Positions 11,449 to 23,340 of a DNA stretch of 64,000 nucleotides are shown here, piece after piece (the first letter of the stretch is position 1; each line of letters starts with the position of its first letter). The DNA is taken from the NCBI RefSeq assembly GCF_937616625.2, contig NC_065572.1, positions 54,237,653 through 54,301,652 on the forward strand, written 5' to 3'. The notes beneath the pieces were generated by a model. It had not been told where the DNA came from. It was given only the letters and a program-made list of their open reading frames with translations, and searched no databases. The DNA is from Mercurialis annua (lineage: Eukaryota > Streptophyta > Magnoliopsida > Malpighiales > Euphorbiaceae). The position numbers were made by a program, and so were the translations under genes.

Positions 11449-13360
11449 TGATAAGTGTATATTTTACGTCATTTATAGGTCATTTGTTCACTAGTTTTTA
11501 GTACTTTATTATGTAAAATATACGCTTATTTAATCAATTTCCCTTGTTTGTTAAGCTATATGAAAAATGTAAATATTTGATATTTCTAGAGTTTTTAGGA
11601 ATAAAACAGAGTTAAAATGCAAAAATAGTCAGAGTTAGAAGGATTCGGGCTAAGTTCCAAGCCAAACCGGAACCATGTCGGCGTATTTCATGAGTTTTTA
11701 ACCCATTTGGAAGCCTCTTAGACCATAATTGGAATATAGTAGAATGTGGTGCGAAGATCTGATGAAAATAGAAGCCAAGAGCAAAAATGCATACTTGTGA
11801 ATCTGACCCCGCTGCAATAATTGAAAGTTTTGGAGTATTTAGAGACCTTAATTGTCTTTGTGTTCTTCACAAGAAATAACGTAGACATCTTAAGCTTTCC
11901 GTAGAATCAAGAATCAGCTCATTCCGACATGTCTACAAGGAGTTATGAGGTTTTGAAGTTCGAGTTTGTGCAGCTGAAAAAGTTTCGCACAGAAGCTCGA
12001 CCGGCCCTTGGCCGGCCAACGACTTCCAGGCCGGCCAAGGGCCGGCTGAGGCCTGGAAAAGTTGCGTTTTTTCCATTTTTGAAGGTTCCGGAAGTTTTGG
12101 TGAGCACTCATACACCTTCCATAAGCAACATATATTGGGTTCACACTCAAAGCGATCTTCCTTAGCTTGCACTCAAAGTATGTATCAAGATGAGATTTAA
12201 TCAAGCTATCTTTGGAAATGAGATAAGTGAACCATGATTAACTCAAGACGGTTATGGAAGAACTTGCTCCCTACTCCGCTCTACATGGAAAGAAGATATC
12301 CAAAGCTTGATCATCTCTCAAATTCCATGAAGAGAATAGAGATTCTTGACTTGAGCTCCACTCCTAGCAACTCTATAAATAGCTTGCATTTGTGTAGAGA
12401 AAAGACATCTTCTTTTGGAGATCAGACATCTTTTTGGGATCTTAAACATCTTTGAGATCACCTTTGTAGTTTTCATCTTAGATCATAGACAAAGCCATAA
12501 GAGGTAGTCTATTTTAGTATCATTTCTACTCTATCGTTTGGGATTATTACACAAAACATATTGGAATTCCGGAGTTTAGGTACAACATTATTGAGAGATC
12601 AATTACCGTTGTGTTCTTGTTAATCATGAATTCCATATATGTTATTGTTGAATTTCCTTTAAATATGAGTAGATAAACCCATTTTCGGGGATTATTAACT
12701 GGACTTATGTATACTTAATCATATTGGCATATTGGATTGTTATTAAAATGATGTGTTAATTAATGCTCATAATGCTTGAATGTTTTTGGCCAATTCATTC
12801 ACTGCCCTATGTTTTAATTATGACTTGAGAGAGCTTACCTGAAATAGATCAGTTAATTAACAACGTATGAATTAATAACACGAGAGTGAGTTAATGAATA
12901 CGTGTTCTTGAGGTTTGCTTAATAAATATCATTTAATCACTTGATTTGGTATTTTATAACACGAGAGTGAGTAATTTGCCTATTAATTGGTTATTTGTAT
13001 ATTTTTATCTATAGCGGCTTGAGAGAGAGTTATAGATGCATTAGACTAGCCTGAACCATAGATTGATAACATAATCCAAATATCCCATGAGATTAATGAC
13101 ATAAAGAAAATTAATAATCCCTGATTTTCCTTATTATTGTTTAAACCCACTTTTATTCAAAGCTTAATTTTATTCTAAATTAAATCTGCTTAATTCTATT
13201 TTATTAATTTTAAATCACTTCAACCAAATTATCTTTTTGGTTATCCAGATTGAGTATCGTAATTGGGTGTATTTAGTTGCTTTCCTTGTGGGTACGATAT
13301 CTGGACTTCACAGTCTATATTACGAGTTGACACTGTGCACTTGCAACAATTTTCTCAACA
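11449..13360 (+). mobile_element. Athila-type 3' LTR, about 1.9 kb
   Basis: It starts TGATAAGTGTATATTTTACG right after a GAGGAGGT polypurine tract and ends TTTTCTCAACA at 13360, giving TG...CA ends. The start resembles Athila LTRs. A TATA box CTATAAATAG lies at 12373-12382 and a perfect GC-rich inverted repeat at 12001-12045 lies about 330 bp upstream. The matching 5' LTR is absent because the left half of the element is lost at 7258-7263, so no TSD can be checked. Confidence 0.75.
12001..12045. repeat. Perfect 17-bp GC inverted repeat (hairpin) in Athila LTR
   Basis: CCGGCCCTTGGCCGGCC (12001-12017) is followed by an 11-base loop and its exact reverse complement (12029-12045). Each arm contains the palindrome GGCCGGCC. 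It stands out from the AT-rich surroundings and sits in U3 upstream of the TATA box at 12373. Confidence 0.95.
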
Positions 13361-13811
13361 GTCCCGGCATCCGTCTTGTTAGAGATGCGTTGGATCAGGG
13401 CGCTAGTTCCTCTTGCTTTTGATGCTTGGTCTCTTCGTGGGACACTGAGTTTGTAGTTGAGCTTGCCCAGAAATTATACTGCTTTATTCGTATGTTCGGA
13501 AGTGGTTGGAACCCTTTGCTGTTCCATTCGATTGATCTGGAAAGCTAAGACCTTTGTTCTTCCGCTTGGTTATTCCTGATAGATGGGATCCATGCTATCC
13601 CCTCTACTTGTCCTGGGTAGATTAAACCCTCGCCGTCTTGCTTGGCTACTACTGTTCCATTTGGTTGTTCTGGAAAGTTGTCGCCTTGTTATTAAAACTT
13701 ATGTTGTTCCACTCGATAGTTCTGGAAAGAGGAAACCTCCATTGTTTTGTCCGGTGAAAACCCTTGCTTTAATTACTAACTCAGGAGTCGTGGAAGACCC
13801 ATTCTAATTAG

Positions 13812-13898
13812 GTAGGAGGCCGTAAGCCCGTTTTGACTCTGTAGGAGGCCGAAAGCCCGTTTTGACTCTGGAGGAGGCCAGAAGCATGTTTTAACTGT
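13812..13898 (+). repeat. Three tandem copies of a 29-30-bp unit
   Basis: The unit is GTAGGAGGCCGAAAGCCCG, then TTTTGACTCT, repeated three times with the last copy degenerate (AGAAGCATG). Confidence 0.9.
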
Positions 13899-14067
13899 AT
13901 TCTTGAGTCGTGGAAGGCCTGGTAGAACCTTCCTTCTAATTGGTCGTCTGTCCGCGTTGTTGATGTTGGGGTCATGATGGGACCGTTCTAATTTATCAGC
14001 CTGATTGCTTGACATTCTGGACGTTAACTGGGTACTGGATAGAGCAGTCAGTAGCATGGCTGCAAGA

Positions 14068-14157
14068 CAAGGGGTTAGTGCGTGATGCATGTATGTTGCT
14101 GCATCCACAAGGGGTTAGTGCGTGATGCATGAATGTTGCTGCATCCACAAGGGGTTA
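14068..14157 (+). repeat. 40-bp tandem repeat, 2.2 copies
   Basis: CAAGGGGTTAGTGCGTGATG starts at 14068 and 14108 with a partial third copy at 14148. The two full copies differ at one base (GTATG/GAATG). GATGCATGAGATGCA-like words continue to about 14220. Confidence 0.9.
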
Positions 14158-14336
14158 GTAAGATTTTTATGATGCTGGATGCATGAGATGCATGATATGC
14201 AGATGCATGAGATGCAGGGTTAGTTTTGAACACATAGCACGTAGCAAGTTTAGCACATAGAACAGTTTGATATCACAGAGACACGCTGTTCCTTCCAACC
14301 TTATTTCTCCCACACACACGTTCTGGGTGAGGTTTA

Positions 14337-15839
14337 TGTTGGGTTTTTTAGGTTCATAACGCAGCGGAATTTCAAAAATTTATATAAAACCCAAACCAAG
14401 ATCCATGTAATTCGACTTAATAGATTAATAACAGAATAAGTGCTTACTTGTATGTCGAATTCAACAGCAATGTAGAAAGGAAGGAGGTGGTTCACTTTGG
14501 TGATACCTGGCCTCGGATCAGAAACGCCTCAAAAAGAATGCGTCCTCTACGAGTATCCACACGAACAGACCTTAGCCAAAACTAGTGCTTGTGTGCTAGC
14601 ACTATTGCTTCACAAGCAATTACGAATTTTAGTGATTTAGTGAATAATGAATTTCGTAATCCTCAAACCAATTGCTTAATGTGTATTTATAGTGATACAA
14701 CAACACTATGGTTGAGACAAATTCGAATTTCAATCTCATTGCAATTCTACAAGTTTATGTTTATCACAAACTCCTTTTTGATAATCATCCATATATATTA
14801 ATTACTATATTTATTATTTTCCAAAAAATAATAAATTAAGGAAAACACTTATCCTTAAATTTCGAATTAATATATATATATATATATATATAATAATTAA
14901 TCACTTAATCACATTGGGCTTGTACAACCCATAACTGTTTTGGGCCTGTTCTTAGTGTGCGACCCTGTAGGTTCATATAACGTTAGCAGTAGGCCCGAAA
15001 TTCCTATTTCAGCCCACAAGTCATAAGTGGCCTCTAGCAAGACATTATGACTACCCAAGTTATACGAATATCGACAATCTGATTTAACCATTTACAATAA
15101 TATTTTAATCCCTTTGTCTCTCGATATCCAGATTGAATATAAGGCATAGTCATGTCATCCTTATAATATTCAATCATTAGTTTCTTGACTCTAAGTAGAC
15201 TGAAAATGATAACTCTTTATCAATTTATTTAGCATGGCCATGCATTTCCTTCAGTCTATCTTCTTCAAGGGGCCCATAGATATCTTACTCAAATAAATGA
15301 GGGACAAATTCCTTCTCAGTCACTCATATTTCTCACATAGTTACTTTCATATCCAATGACAATCTATTCCATTATCCTGTTAAAGATAATGTAAGACTGT
15401 ATCAAAATATGAAATAGCTATGTAGAAATCCATGATGATTTCAAGGTCAAAGGATTATACTAATAGAACTGTAATGAGAATTACTTATGACAGTGATCTA
15501 TGTAGTATTCTCACAGTGGGTCATCTAGTGCCTTATTTCTCAAATAGCACCTATGATTTGACTTAATATCTCATATACATGATTAGTAAAACATAATCAT
15601 CAGTCAACATCATACTAGTCTCAATGTACTATTAAGACTAGGGATAGATGGTATATAATTCTTTTATTAAACCTAAGGGTTCTACTATCAAGTCACATAC
15701 TTGATGACCTTAGAAAGAATTAACCGTTCAAGTATTTTAATCATTAATATAAAATGATAAAAACTGCCAATCAATAAATAACAAAAAAATAAAGTCAAAA
15801 CATGGTCAAATATGATTAACCTAGTGCATATCACTAACA
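14337..15839 (-). mobile_element. Solo LTR of a Ty1/copia element with 5-bp TSD
   Basis: The sequence runs TGTTGGGTTT ... ATCACTAACA and is flanked by GTTTA on both sides (14332-14336 and 15840-15844), a perfect TSD. Orientation is minus because its ends match the minus-strand copia LTR at 35739-37732 (TGTTAGT... start on the minus strand, GCAGCGG near the other end). The minus-strand TATA box CTATAAATAC near 14682-14692 agrees. No internal sequence remains, as expected after LTR-LTR recombination. Confidence 0.88.
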
Positions 15840-16716
15840 GTTTATTCCTTGGTGGTTTGGTCTGGACTCTCGCATCGCAATGCAAGAGTCGGCGTTCCTG
15901 TAGAAAAGCTCTCTTCTAGCAATTCTAAAACAGATAAACATCATTTGTTGATGTAATGATTCTAAATCCCTTTATGGAAGGAGTTTTAAAACACGTAGGG
16001 TGGACGTGGAAGTCCGTTTTGAAATATGGAATTTGATTTAGCCTGGCGGTTGTATCTAGCGAAAGGAGTTCTCACTAGACTTGTTATTGGAGGTTTGATT
16101 AAGCGAAGGTGTATCACTTAATCAGATTTGTTTCTTTTAGGTATGGCCTAACTGGAAGTTTTGAAAATTGGTTTTGAAACTAGAAAATTTGTTAGGCCGG
16201 ACCTAAGACTGAGATTGAAATAGTAGTTTTTGAAACAGTGGATTTAGAATCACTGTATTGACAGTCATGCCTCAAGTACAATCATTATATTGGGTTTATT
16301 CCTAGAGGGTAGTGTCTAAGCTGGAATGCATGTGGGCTGAGTCAATGGGTTTTGGTAGTAACCGGTTTAAGGCTCCCACAGACAGATATACCTTTGATTG
16401 GTCTCCTCAATCACGAGTGCAAGCTACCGAGGTACTGGGCTATGAGTGATACTACTCCGCATGAGACGTTCTGGGTAGTGGAGTGCACAACCAGAGCGTG
16501 AGAGCGGCTATGAGTATCGGGGCTGGATAAGGACTCCTAGAGAGTAGGTGAGAAGAGAAATTTCTAATGCAATGCAACAGGTGCAAATATGTCTGGAAAG
16601 TAAAGTCGGTGATCGATAAGGCGCAAACCGAGCGGTTTAGGTCCATGGCAACCGTTTTTCAAAACAATTCTGAAAACATTTTTATGTTTATGTTTTAAAA
16701 ACAGTTGATTTTAATC

Positions 16717-16733
16717 CCCAGTGGAGTAGCCAC
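16717..16733 (-). other. Primer-binding-like site next to the LTR
   Basis: On the minus strand, directly after the LTR end CTCACA, the sequence reads GTGGCTACTCCACTGGGG. It resembles the GTGGCGACTCC-CTGGGGA motif found after the 5' LTR of Tat/Ogre-type elements. A second GTGGCGACTCC lies within the LTR near 16820-16830. The priming tRNA was not worked out. Confidence 0.5.
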
Positions 16734-19226
16734 TGTGAGCGGAGCGGTGTTTGAGGGCCGCTCGCCCAAGGCTTATGGCTGACTTCTCGATCTGGAAATG
16801 GTTTGAAAAATGGAGTCGCCACCTAGTTCAACTAGGAAATGCCTTTTAACCGACTGGATAGCCTTACTCGCCTCCGGTAAGACTATCGTGCATCGGACCA
16901 AAGACAAGGGTTCGTGGACCTCCCCGAGTCTCATGTGCTTGGCTAATCAGTTACCGGCTTTATTTTCTTGACATATTCGTTTTATATCTCATCTCAACAG
17001 TATATGCAGCTCACAGGATATGAAAGCTGTAAATAAACAGTAATGAAAGCAGTAAACACGTTTGACGCGCATATGACTCGATCTGGACTGGCATTTGAGG
17101 TAAGTAGCAGGTACTCCTAAGCATACATCTAAACTTAGAGGTTTCTAGCAAGTGGCATAAGTATGGCTGGTCTGGATATTTTACATGCACAAAGCCTAAA
17201 ACCGGATGTATAAGTGTGATTGATTGATTTCATTAGGTGATCTTGAAAAACCTATACAACCGTTACTACTTTTTCATGTTAGTTCTACGATGTTTAAGTG
17301 ATGGGCTGGATTCGCATTAATGGGACAATTTTGAGTGATTAGTCCTTTAACCGGTTAATTATTGGATTTGGATGCTTTTGGAAAGCTGTAAACAGTATAA
17401 GCATGCTCAGGGGTAGTTGGATATACGTACAAAGTTAGAGATACTTTTAAACCTCGTTGACTTTGAGTGCCTGGCACTCGCGTGGGTTTTGACCCGGAGT
17501 CGATTCCGAGTTCGGGTTAGCCTAGAATCGGCTCTTGAAGTTTCTGGTTCGATGGGCCTTGGACTCGTGGGCCCGGTTGGCTGGGCAGATTACAATAGCG
17601 GGTTTTGAGGCCCTAAAAACACCGGGTTAAGCACATTTACTATTACAAACAAGTCCTACAACTAAAACAATATTTCTAGAATCAAACTGAGCCTAATTCG
17701 GAGTCCGGATGAGCTTGGAAACGGGTCTGGAAGTTTGGATTGCGTCTGGAAGGATCTGGGAGAGACTCTGGGAAAGGCTGAGGAACGACGAATACGGCGC
17801 CGGTGTGACTGCCGGCGCCGGCAGGATGAAGTGGCGGCGGCGACACCTTGTTCTGGGGGCGCCGCCAGGTCTGATTGGCGGCGGCGGCACTACAGACAGC
17901 AGCAGCAGCAACAGTTTCCAGCATTCGTTTTTATCGTTCTTGGCTCGTTTCATGCAAAAAGAGATCGAAAGGCATAAAAAAGAATCAAACATTCTAAATA
18001 CGACATGTAAGGAGTATTTACATCATCAAAACTATCAAATTTGAGCCCGTTTTTCATGCAAAAAGAGATCGAAAGGCATAAAAAAGAAACAAACATTCTA
18101 AATACGACATGTAAGGAGTATTTACATCATCAAAACTATCAAATCGCAATAGTAATTGAATTTAAACATATCATGTCAATTAGGCTTGTAATTAACCTAA
18201 ACATGCGTTCTAAGCAATTTTAATGTCTGAATTTCTGGATTTAAACATACAAAACATATTAATTCATCTATTAACATACTTCCTAGTCAATTTTCATGGC
18301 AATCATGACAATATTGTTAAAATCGGCAATTATAGCAAAAACATAATTTAAGCAATTTACAGTAAAATAGCCTAAATATGAAGTCCTCGACCCGCAACAG
18401 ACAGAGGAGGATTTATTCAATCACATAGTTTGGGCTCCTAGAATATGGCGCCCTTTTAAAAACATGAAATCTAGCAGTTTTAAATAATCATGGCAAAAAG
18501 TGATGGAAAGAATATTAGGGTCCTCAGAGGTACCGTTCTGAGTCCTTGGCTCGTTTACTTGCGAAGTGGATGCGGAATCCAGCTTCGAATCTGTGCAGGA
18601 CTTGCGTTCTTGGAGAATCAAAGAGTTCTTTGTTGTTTTTCTGGACTGGATTGAGTGATTTTGTGAGTGATGTGTGGTGAAGAATTCGGATTTGACTATT
18701 CTAGGGTTTGTGTGCCACCACTAGCGAGGCTGGCTTAAGGCTGTATTTATAGGGATTAGGGTTGACCTAGGGTTTGGTTAGAGTCTTCTAGGGTTTAAAC
18801 TGTTAAGAGATAAGTTATTAGGTGTTAAGATTAGCATGAAACTCTATTTAACTAATTAAATTCGTATTTTGACTTGCTAGATAAGTAAAAGATTGCTAAA
18901 AGTGCTAAAAAAGGCTACTAATGTCATGTGGGTTTGGTTAAGGTCAATTTAAGTCCGTCAAACTTGCAAATTGGCCCATAAACTTCTAAGATATGACAAT
19001 TAGTCCAATTTCTAGACTTAGATTACAATCTCTTTGGATTTTTATGGGTTATTCACGCCAAATTACATTTTAATCCTCCAAGTTTACAGTTGTGCACAGA
19101 TTACGCCTGCTTAGATTCCAGCAAGCAAATCAAAAGCTCGTCACCCGGAAAAATTTCTCTGGAAATCATCATTGGACTCTTCAGTTCCTTATCACTTTTT
19201 ACATGTCCGAAAAATAGGTGTCTATA
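16734..19226 (-). mobile_element. LTR (family C, Tat/Ogre-like or LARD), about 2.5 kb
   Basis: The minus strand begins TATAGACACC (expected TG; probably one mutation) at 19226, has a TATA box CTATAAATACAG at 18741-18752 followed by CCCTAA-type motifs, and ends CGCTCACA at 16734. Its first 300 bp are clearly related to the plus-strand fragment at 56252-56702, which has an intact TGTAGATAC start. GGC-rich sequence with the palindrome GCCGGCGCCGGC lies at 17812-17823. The right end is fused to copia gag, so the element inserted in the copia element or met it by deletion. Confidence 0.6.
17951..18144 (+). repeat. 90-bp tandem duplication, 104-bp period
   Basis: CATGCAAAAAGAGATCGAAA begins at 17951 and again at 18055; the copies end at 18040 and 18144. 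I see only about one substitution (AGAATC/AGAAAC), so the duplication is young compared with the elements around it. Confidence 0.95.
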
Positions 19227-22200
19227 ATAGGACTATAAGGTTTGTAAAAGGTTTTAATGATAATTTTAGAGTGATTAAGACTCAGATAATGATGATGGAG
19301 CCCTTGCCTTCAATCAATAAAGATTTTTCCATGGTACTGCAACATGAAAGACAGATTAATGGTTCTGGAAATCAATCATCAATATTTCTATCCAAGGGAA
19401 GTACTCAATACACAAGCCATAATTCTGATGAGAATTATGAGGTTAGTGTTAACTATAGCAAGGGTAACAATCATGGAAATAATGGCTACAAGCCTAAGAG
19501 GTTCAACTATAATCAGAGTAAGAAGCCAATTTTCTCTTGTTGTGGTGTAGAAGGACATACATATGAGATATGCTATAAAAAACATGGTTATCCATCTAAT
19601 TTTGGATATAAAGGAAGAAGAAATGAAGCATCTGCAAATCAAGTTGAGACAGATTGTTATCAGCAGGAAGGATCTGTTATTGACAATTGTGAGAGACAAA
19701 TTAGTCATAAAAATGAATCTTTCAATAATCAAAAAGCTACTCAATTTCCATCTCCTCAATTCCCATTTACCAAAGATCAATACTCAAAGATTCTTGCCAT
19801 GATTCAGCATAATGGAGGACCACCTCATGTCAACATTGTTTCAGCGCACTTTAAGGTTGATCAATCTACAGGTACTGATAATCATTTTTGCTTTATGTCA
19901 AAAGGTTCAAATTGTTGTGACTGGACCATAGATAATGGTGCCACAGATCACATAACCTGTAACAAAAATATTTTCAAAAATTCCAAGACTGTGAATGGAA
20001 TGTCTGTGAACTTGCCTAATGGTAGTCAAGTCAGTGTTGAAATAATAGGAGATATTCAGCTTAGCTCATCCTTGCTGCTGACCGATGTGCTTTTTATTCC
20101 TACTTTTAGCTTCAATTTCATTTCAGCAAGTAAGCTAACCAATTCCTCTCTGATATGTTTGATCCTTTATCAAAACATTTGTCTAACTCAAGATATGACA
20201 AGGATGAGGACGATTGGATCAGCTAGAAAAACTCATGGCCTATATGAATTGCAAATGAATAAAGCCATTAGTTGCATTTCTGCAGAAACTGCATCTTTAT
20301 CCAATGCAGACCTATGGCATTTTAGGTTGGGACATCCCTCAGCTCAGAGAATAAAGAAGATTCATGACATTGACTCCAGAGTTCATTGTCAAAATAAATC
20401 AGTTTGTGATTTTTGCCATTTACGAAAACATAAAAAGTTGTCTTTTCCTATTAGTGAATCTAAGAGCAAAGCTATTTTTGATCGTGTAGATATGGATATA
20501 TGGGGTCTAGTTAACACTCCATCAGTTAATGGTCATAAATACTTTTTGAATGTTTAATATGATCATAGCAGGTATACCTGGATTTTTCTAATGAAGAATA
20601 AATCAGAAACAAGATCTTATATACAGAACTTTTTCTCTTACGTTGAAACACAATTTTCTCAGAAAATCAAGATACTCAGAACAGATAATGGTGCTGAATT
20701 CAACATGAATTTGTTCTTTGCTGAAAAAGGAGTTTTGCATCATAGGTCTTGTGTATATACTCCTGAGCAAAATAGTGTGGTGGAACGCAAGCAGCACCAT
20801 ATTCTCAATGTTTCCAGGTCATTGAAGTAACAAGCAGGTTTTCCTTTGATTCTTTGGCATCACTACATTGATCATGCAATTCATTTAATAAACATAATCC
20901 CATCTTCTGTTTTGAATAACTCCAACCCTTACAAAATTTTGTTTGGCATTCAACCAGATTATGAGCATTTAAAGGTTTTTGGTTGCCTTTGTTTCGCCAG
21001 TACAATACCTGCTTCGAGGAGTAAATTTGATCCTAGATCAACAAAGTGCATTTTTATTGGTTTTCCAGTAAATTTTAAAGGTTACAAACTATAAAATCCT
21101 GCTTCAAATGTCATTTTTGTTTCTAGAAATGCCATTTTTCATGAAAACCACTTTCCCCTACTTAAAAATCCTCCTTCTGGCAAATCTATCACACAAACTC
21201 CCTCACCTTCTTTTTCTCATACCATTGACCCCATTTTTGACATTTAAGCACTTATAAACCAACCACAACAACTTCAGACACCTTCTTCACCAGATGTATG
21301 GAACTCATTACCTTCTCATACTCCTTCTCAAACACCTATCCTCTCTTTAAACAATGAGGATTTTCCAGTTTTAAGGAGAAGTACAAGGGCCACACGAATG
21401 CCAACTTCTCTAAAAGACTACAAATGTTACCAGATTACTTCTCCTCATCCCTTATCTGAGTTTCACTCTACAAATAATCTCACTTCTGCTCATCAAGTTT
21501 TTTCCAGCAGACTGACTGAGTTAAAAGAACCAACTTGCTATAATGAAGCTGCAAAATCTCTTGAATGGCAAAATGCCATGAATGCATAACTAAAGTCCTT
21601 ATAAGATAATGGTACCTGGTCTTTATTCCAGTTGCCACCTGGAAAACACCCCATTAGATGTAAATGGGTTTACAAAATTAAGTACAAGGCAGATGGTTCT
21701 ATTGAAAGACATCAAGCAAGACTTGTTGCAAAGGGCTTCACACAATAACCAGGACTGGACTACACAGATACTTTTAGCCCTGTTGCTAAAATGACCACAA
21801 TAAGTACTCTTCTTGCTGTTGCAGCAATTAAAAAGTGGCATTTAAGTCAGTTGACATAAACAATGCCTTCTTACATGGTGACTTGAAAGAAGAAGTATAT
21901 ATGAAGGTACCTCCTGGTTATCAATCTAAAGATGATGAGTATTGCAGACTGCACAAATCCTTGTATTGGCTTAAACAAGCCAGCAGACAAAGGCATAATA
22001 AGCTGACTCATGCTCTTCTTGCCAAGGGATTTGTTAGTTCAGCTTCAGATCTATCTCAGTTTATGATAAGCACAACAAACTTCTACATAGCATTACTTGT
22101 TTATGTAGATCATGTCATATTGGCCAGTGACTCTTCTGATGCAATAACAGATATCAAAGACCATTTACATGATCTTTTCAAAAACAAAGATCATGGTTCT

Positions 22201-23092
22201 TTGAATACTTCTTAGGTCTTGAAGTAGCTAGATCTAAGTCTGGGATCAACTTTTGCCAACGCAAATATGTCATTGATTTGCTAAGAGATATAGGCTTTTC
22301 AGATTCAAAACTTGTTCCCACTCCAATGTTAAACTCCAAGAAATTGTCTAAATCTGATGGCATTCCTATTCCTGATGCTCATAGTTATAGAAAATTAGTG
22401 GGAAAATTACTTTATCTATGCACTACAAGATTTGACATTCAGTTTGCTGTTCAACAGCTATCATAGTTCATGGAATATCCAACTGATATTCACCTCAAAG
22501 ATGTTCATAGGGTTCTGAGATATATAAAGTCTTCTCCTGGAAGAGGTATTTTTCTTTCCTCAAACTCAACCTATCAGCTTTAAGGTTTTACTGATTCAGA
22601 TTGGGCACCTGCATGGATACTAGAAAGTCAATCTCTGGATATTTTTTGTTTCTTGGATAATCTTTGATATCTTGGAGATCAAAGAAGCAGACAACTGTAT
22701 CTAGATCCTCTTTAGAAGCTGAGTATAGAGGACTAGCTATTTTGACTTGTGAAATGCAGTGGTTGATCTATTTGCTAAAGGATCTTTCAGTAGATCACTC
22801 ACAAGCAGCCTTAATTTTTTATGATTCTCAGTCAGCTCTATAGTTGGCTCATAACCCTGTGTTTCATGAACGCACCAAACAAATAGAAATAGATTTCCAT
22901 GTTGTGAGGGATAAAATTCAAAAGAATGTGGTTCATTTGCTTCCTGTTTCTTCTGCTGCATAACTTGCATATTGCTTCACAAGACCTCTTGCCCCTGTTA
23001 CTTTTTCACAAGTAATTTCAAAACTGGGCTTACAAAATTTGTATGCTCTCTGCTGTTTTGCTTCCTTCTGCTGCAAGCATTCAAGCATCTGA
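19227..23092 (+). pseudogene. Ty1/copia polyprotein, degenerate, 5' truncated
   Basis: Gag is present from VKGFNDNFRVIKTQ, then a zinc knuckle CCGVEGHTYEICYKKHGYP whose first Cys reads Phe. The protease is IDNGATDHIT with DNG for DSG/DTG. Next come a GAG-pre-integrase box (LWHFRLGHPSAQRI), the integrase core ([18 protein letters not shown]) and an RT read in pieces ([30 protein letters not shown]). RNase H follows (FTDSDWAP, IFYDSQSAL). The RT box reads YVDH instead of YVDD. Stops and frameshifts recur from 20557 onward. The frame opens about 55 bp before 19227 inside antisense LTR sequence, so that start is not genuine. It is a dead relic. Confidence 0.9.
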
Positions 23093-23129
23093 AGTCACAA
23101 GTTCATAGCAACCAATGTCACGTGTATTT

Positions 23130-23340
23130 TGTTGATAGTGAGCTGTTGCTGAGCTGTCATTTCACATGAGAAGTGTGTTTTGGATTGATGAGCTGTCACT
23201 ACTTAATAGTGTGTATAACAGAATTTTGTAACTAACAGAATTCTAGTACCTGCAGTTTGTAGCAGTATAAATAGAAAGTTGTAATCTCTTTTTCCAGCTA
23301 ATGAAAATAATATTAAGCTTTTCTAATATCAACCAAAACA
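23130..23340 (+). mobile_element. Probable short 3' LTR of the plus-strand copia element
   Basis: About 40 bp after the polyprotein end, a 211-bp stretch runs TGTTGATAGTG ... AACCAAAACA. It contains a TATA box (GTATAAATAGAAAG at about 23260) placed as in LTRs. I see no clear polypurine tract before it and no partner LTR, so boundaries are tentative. Confidence 0.45.

Larger units (their letters stand above)
13361..16733 (-). mobile_element. Leader region of a Tat/Ogre-like or LARD element, minisatellite-rich
   Basis: No coding signal. It adjoins the minus-strand LTR at 16734-19226 on the side expected for a leader, starting with a primer-binding-like motif (16717-16733). It holds several degenerate tandem repeats: three spaced copies of a TGTTCCA-TCGATTGTTCTGGAAAG-like unit (13517-13720), a 29-bp unit (13812-13898) and a 40-bp unit (14068-14157). 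It is interrupted by a solo copia LTR (14337-15839) and ends at the Athila LTR. The lineage is inferred from the primer-site neighbourhood only. Confidence 0.5.

Noticed and set aside
17682..18044. Several overlapping frames of 80-111 codons on both strands
   Set aside because: GC-rich LTR sequence with GGC repeats; frames on both strands at once indicate composition, not genes.
19388..19780. Minus-strand hydrophobic frame of 130 codons
   Set aside because: Shadow of copia gag; the hydrophobic look comes from antisense reading of Asn/Lys-rich codons.
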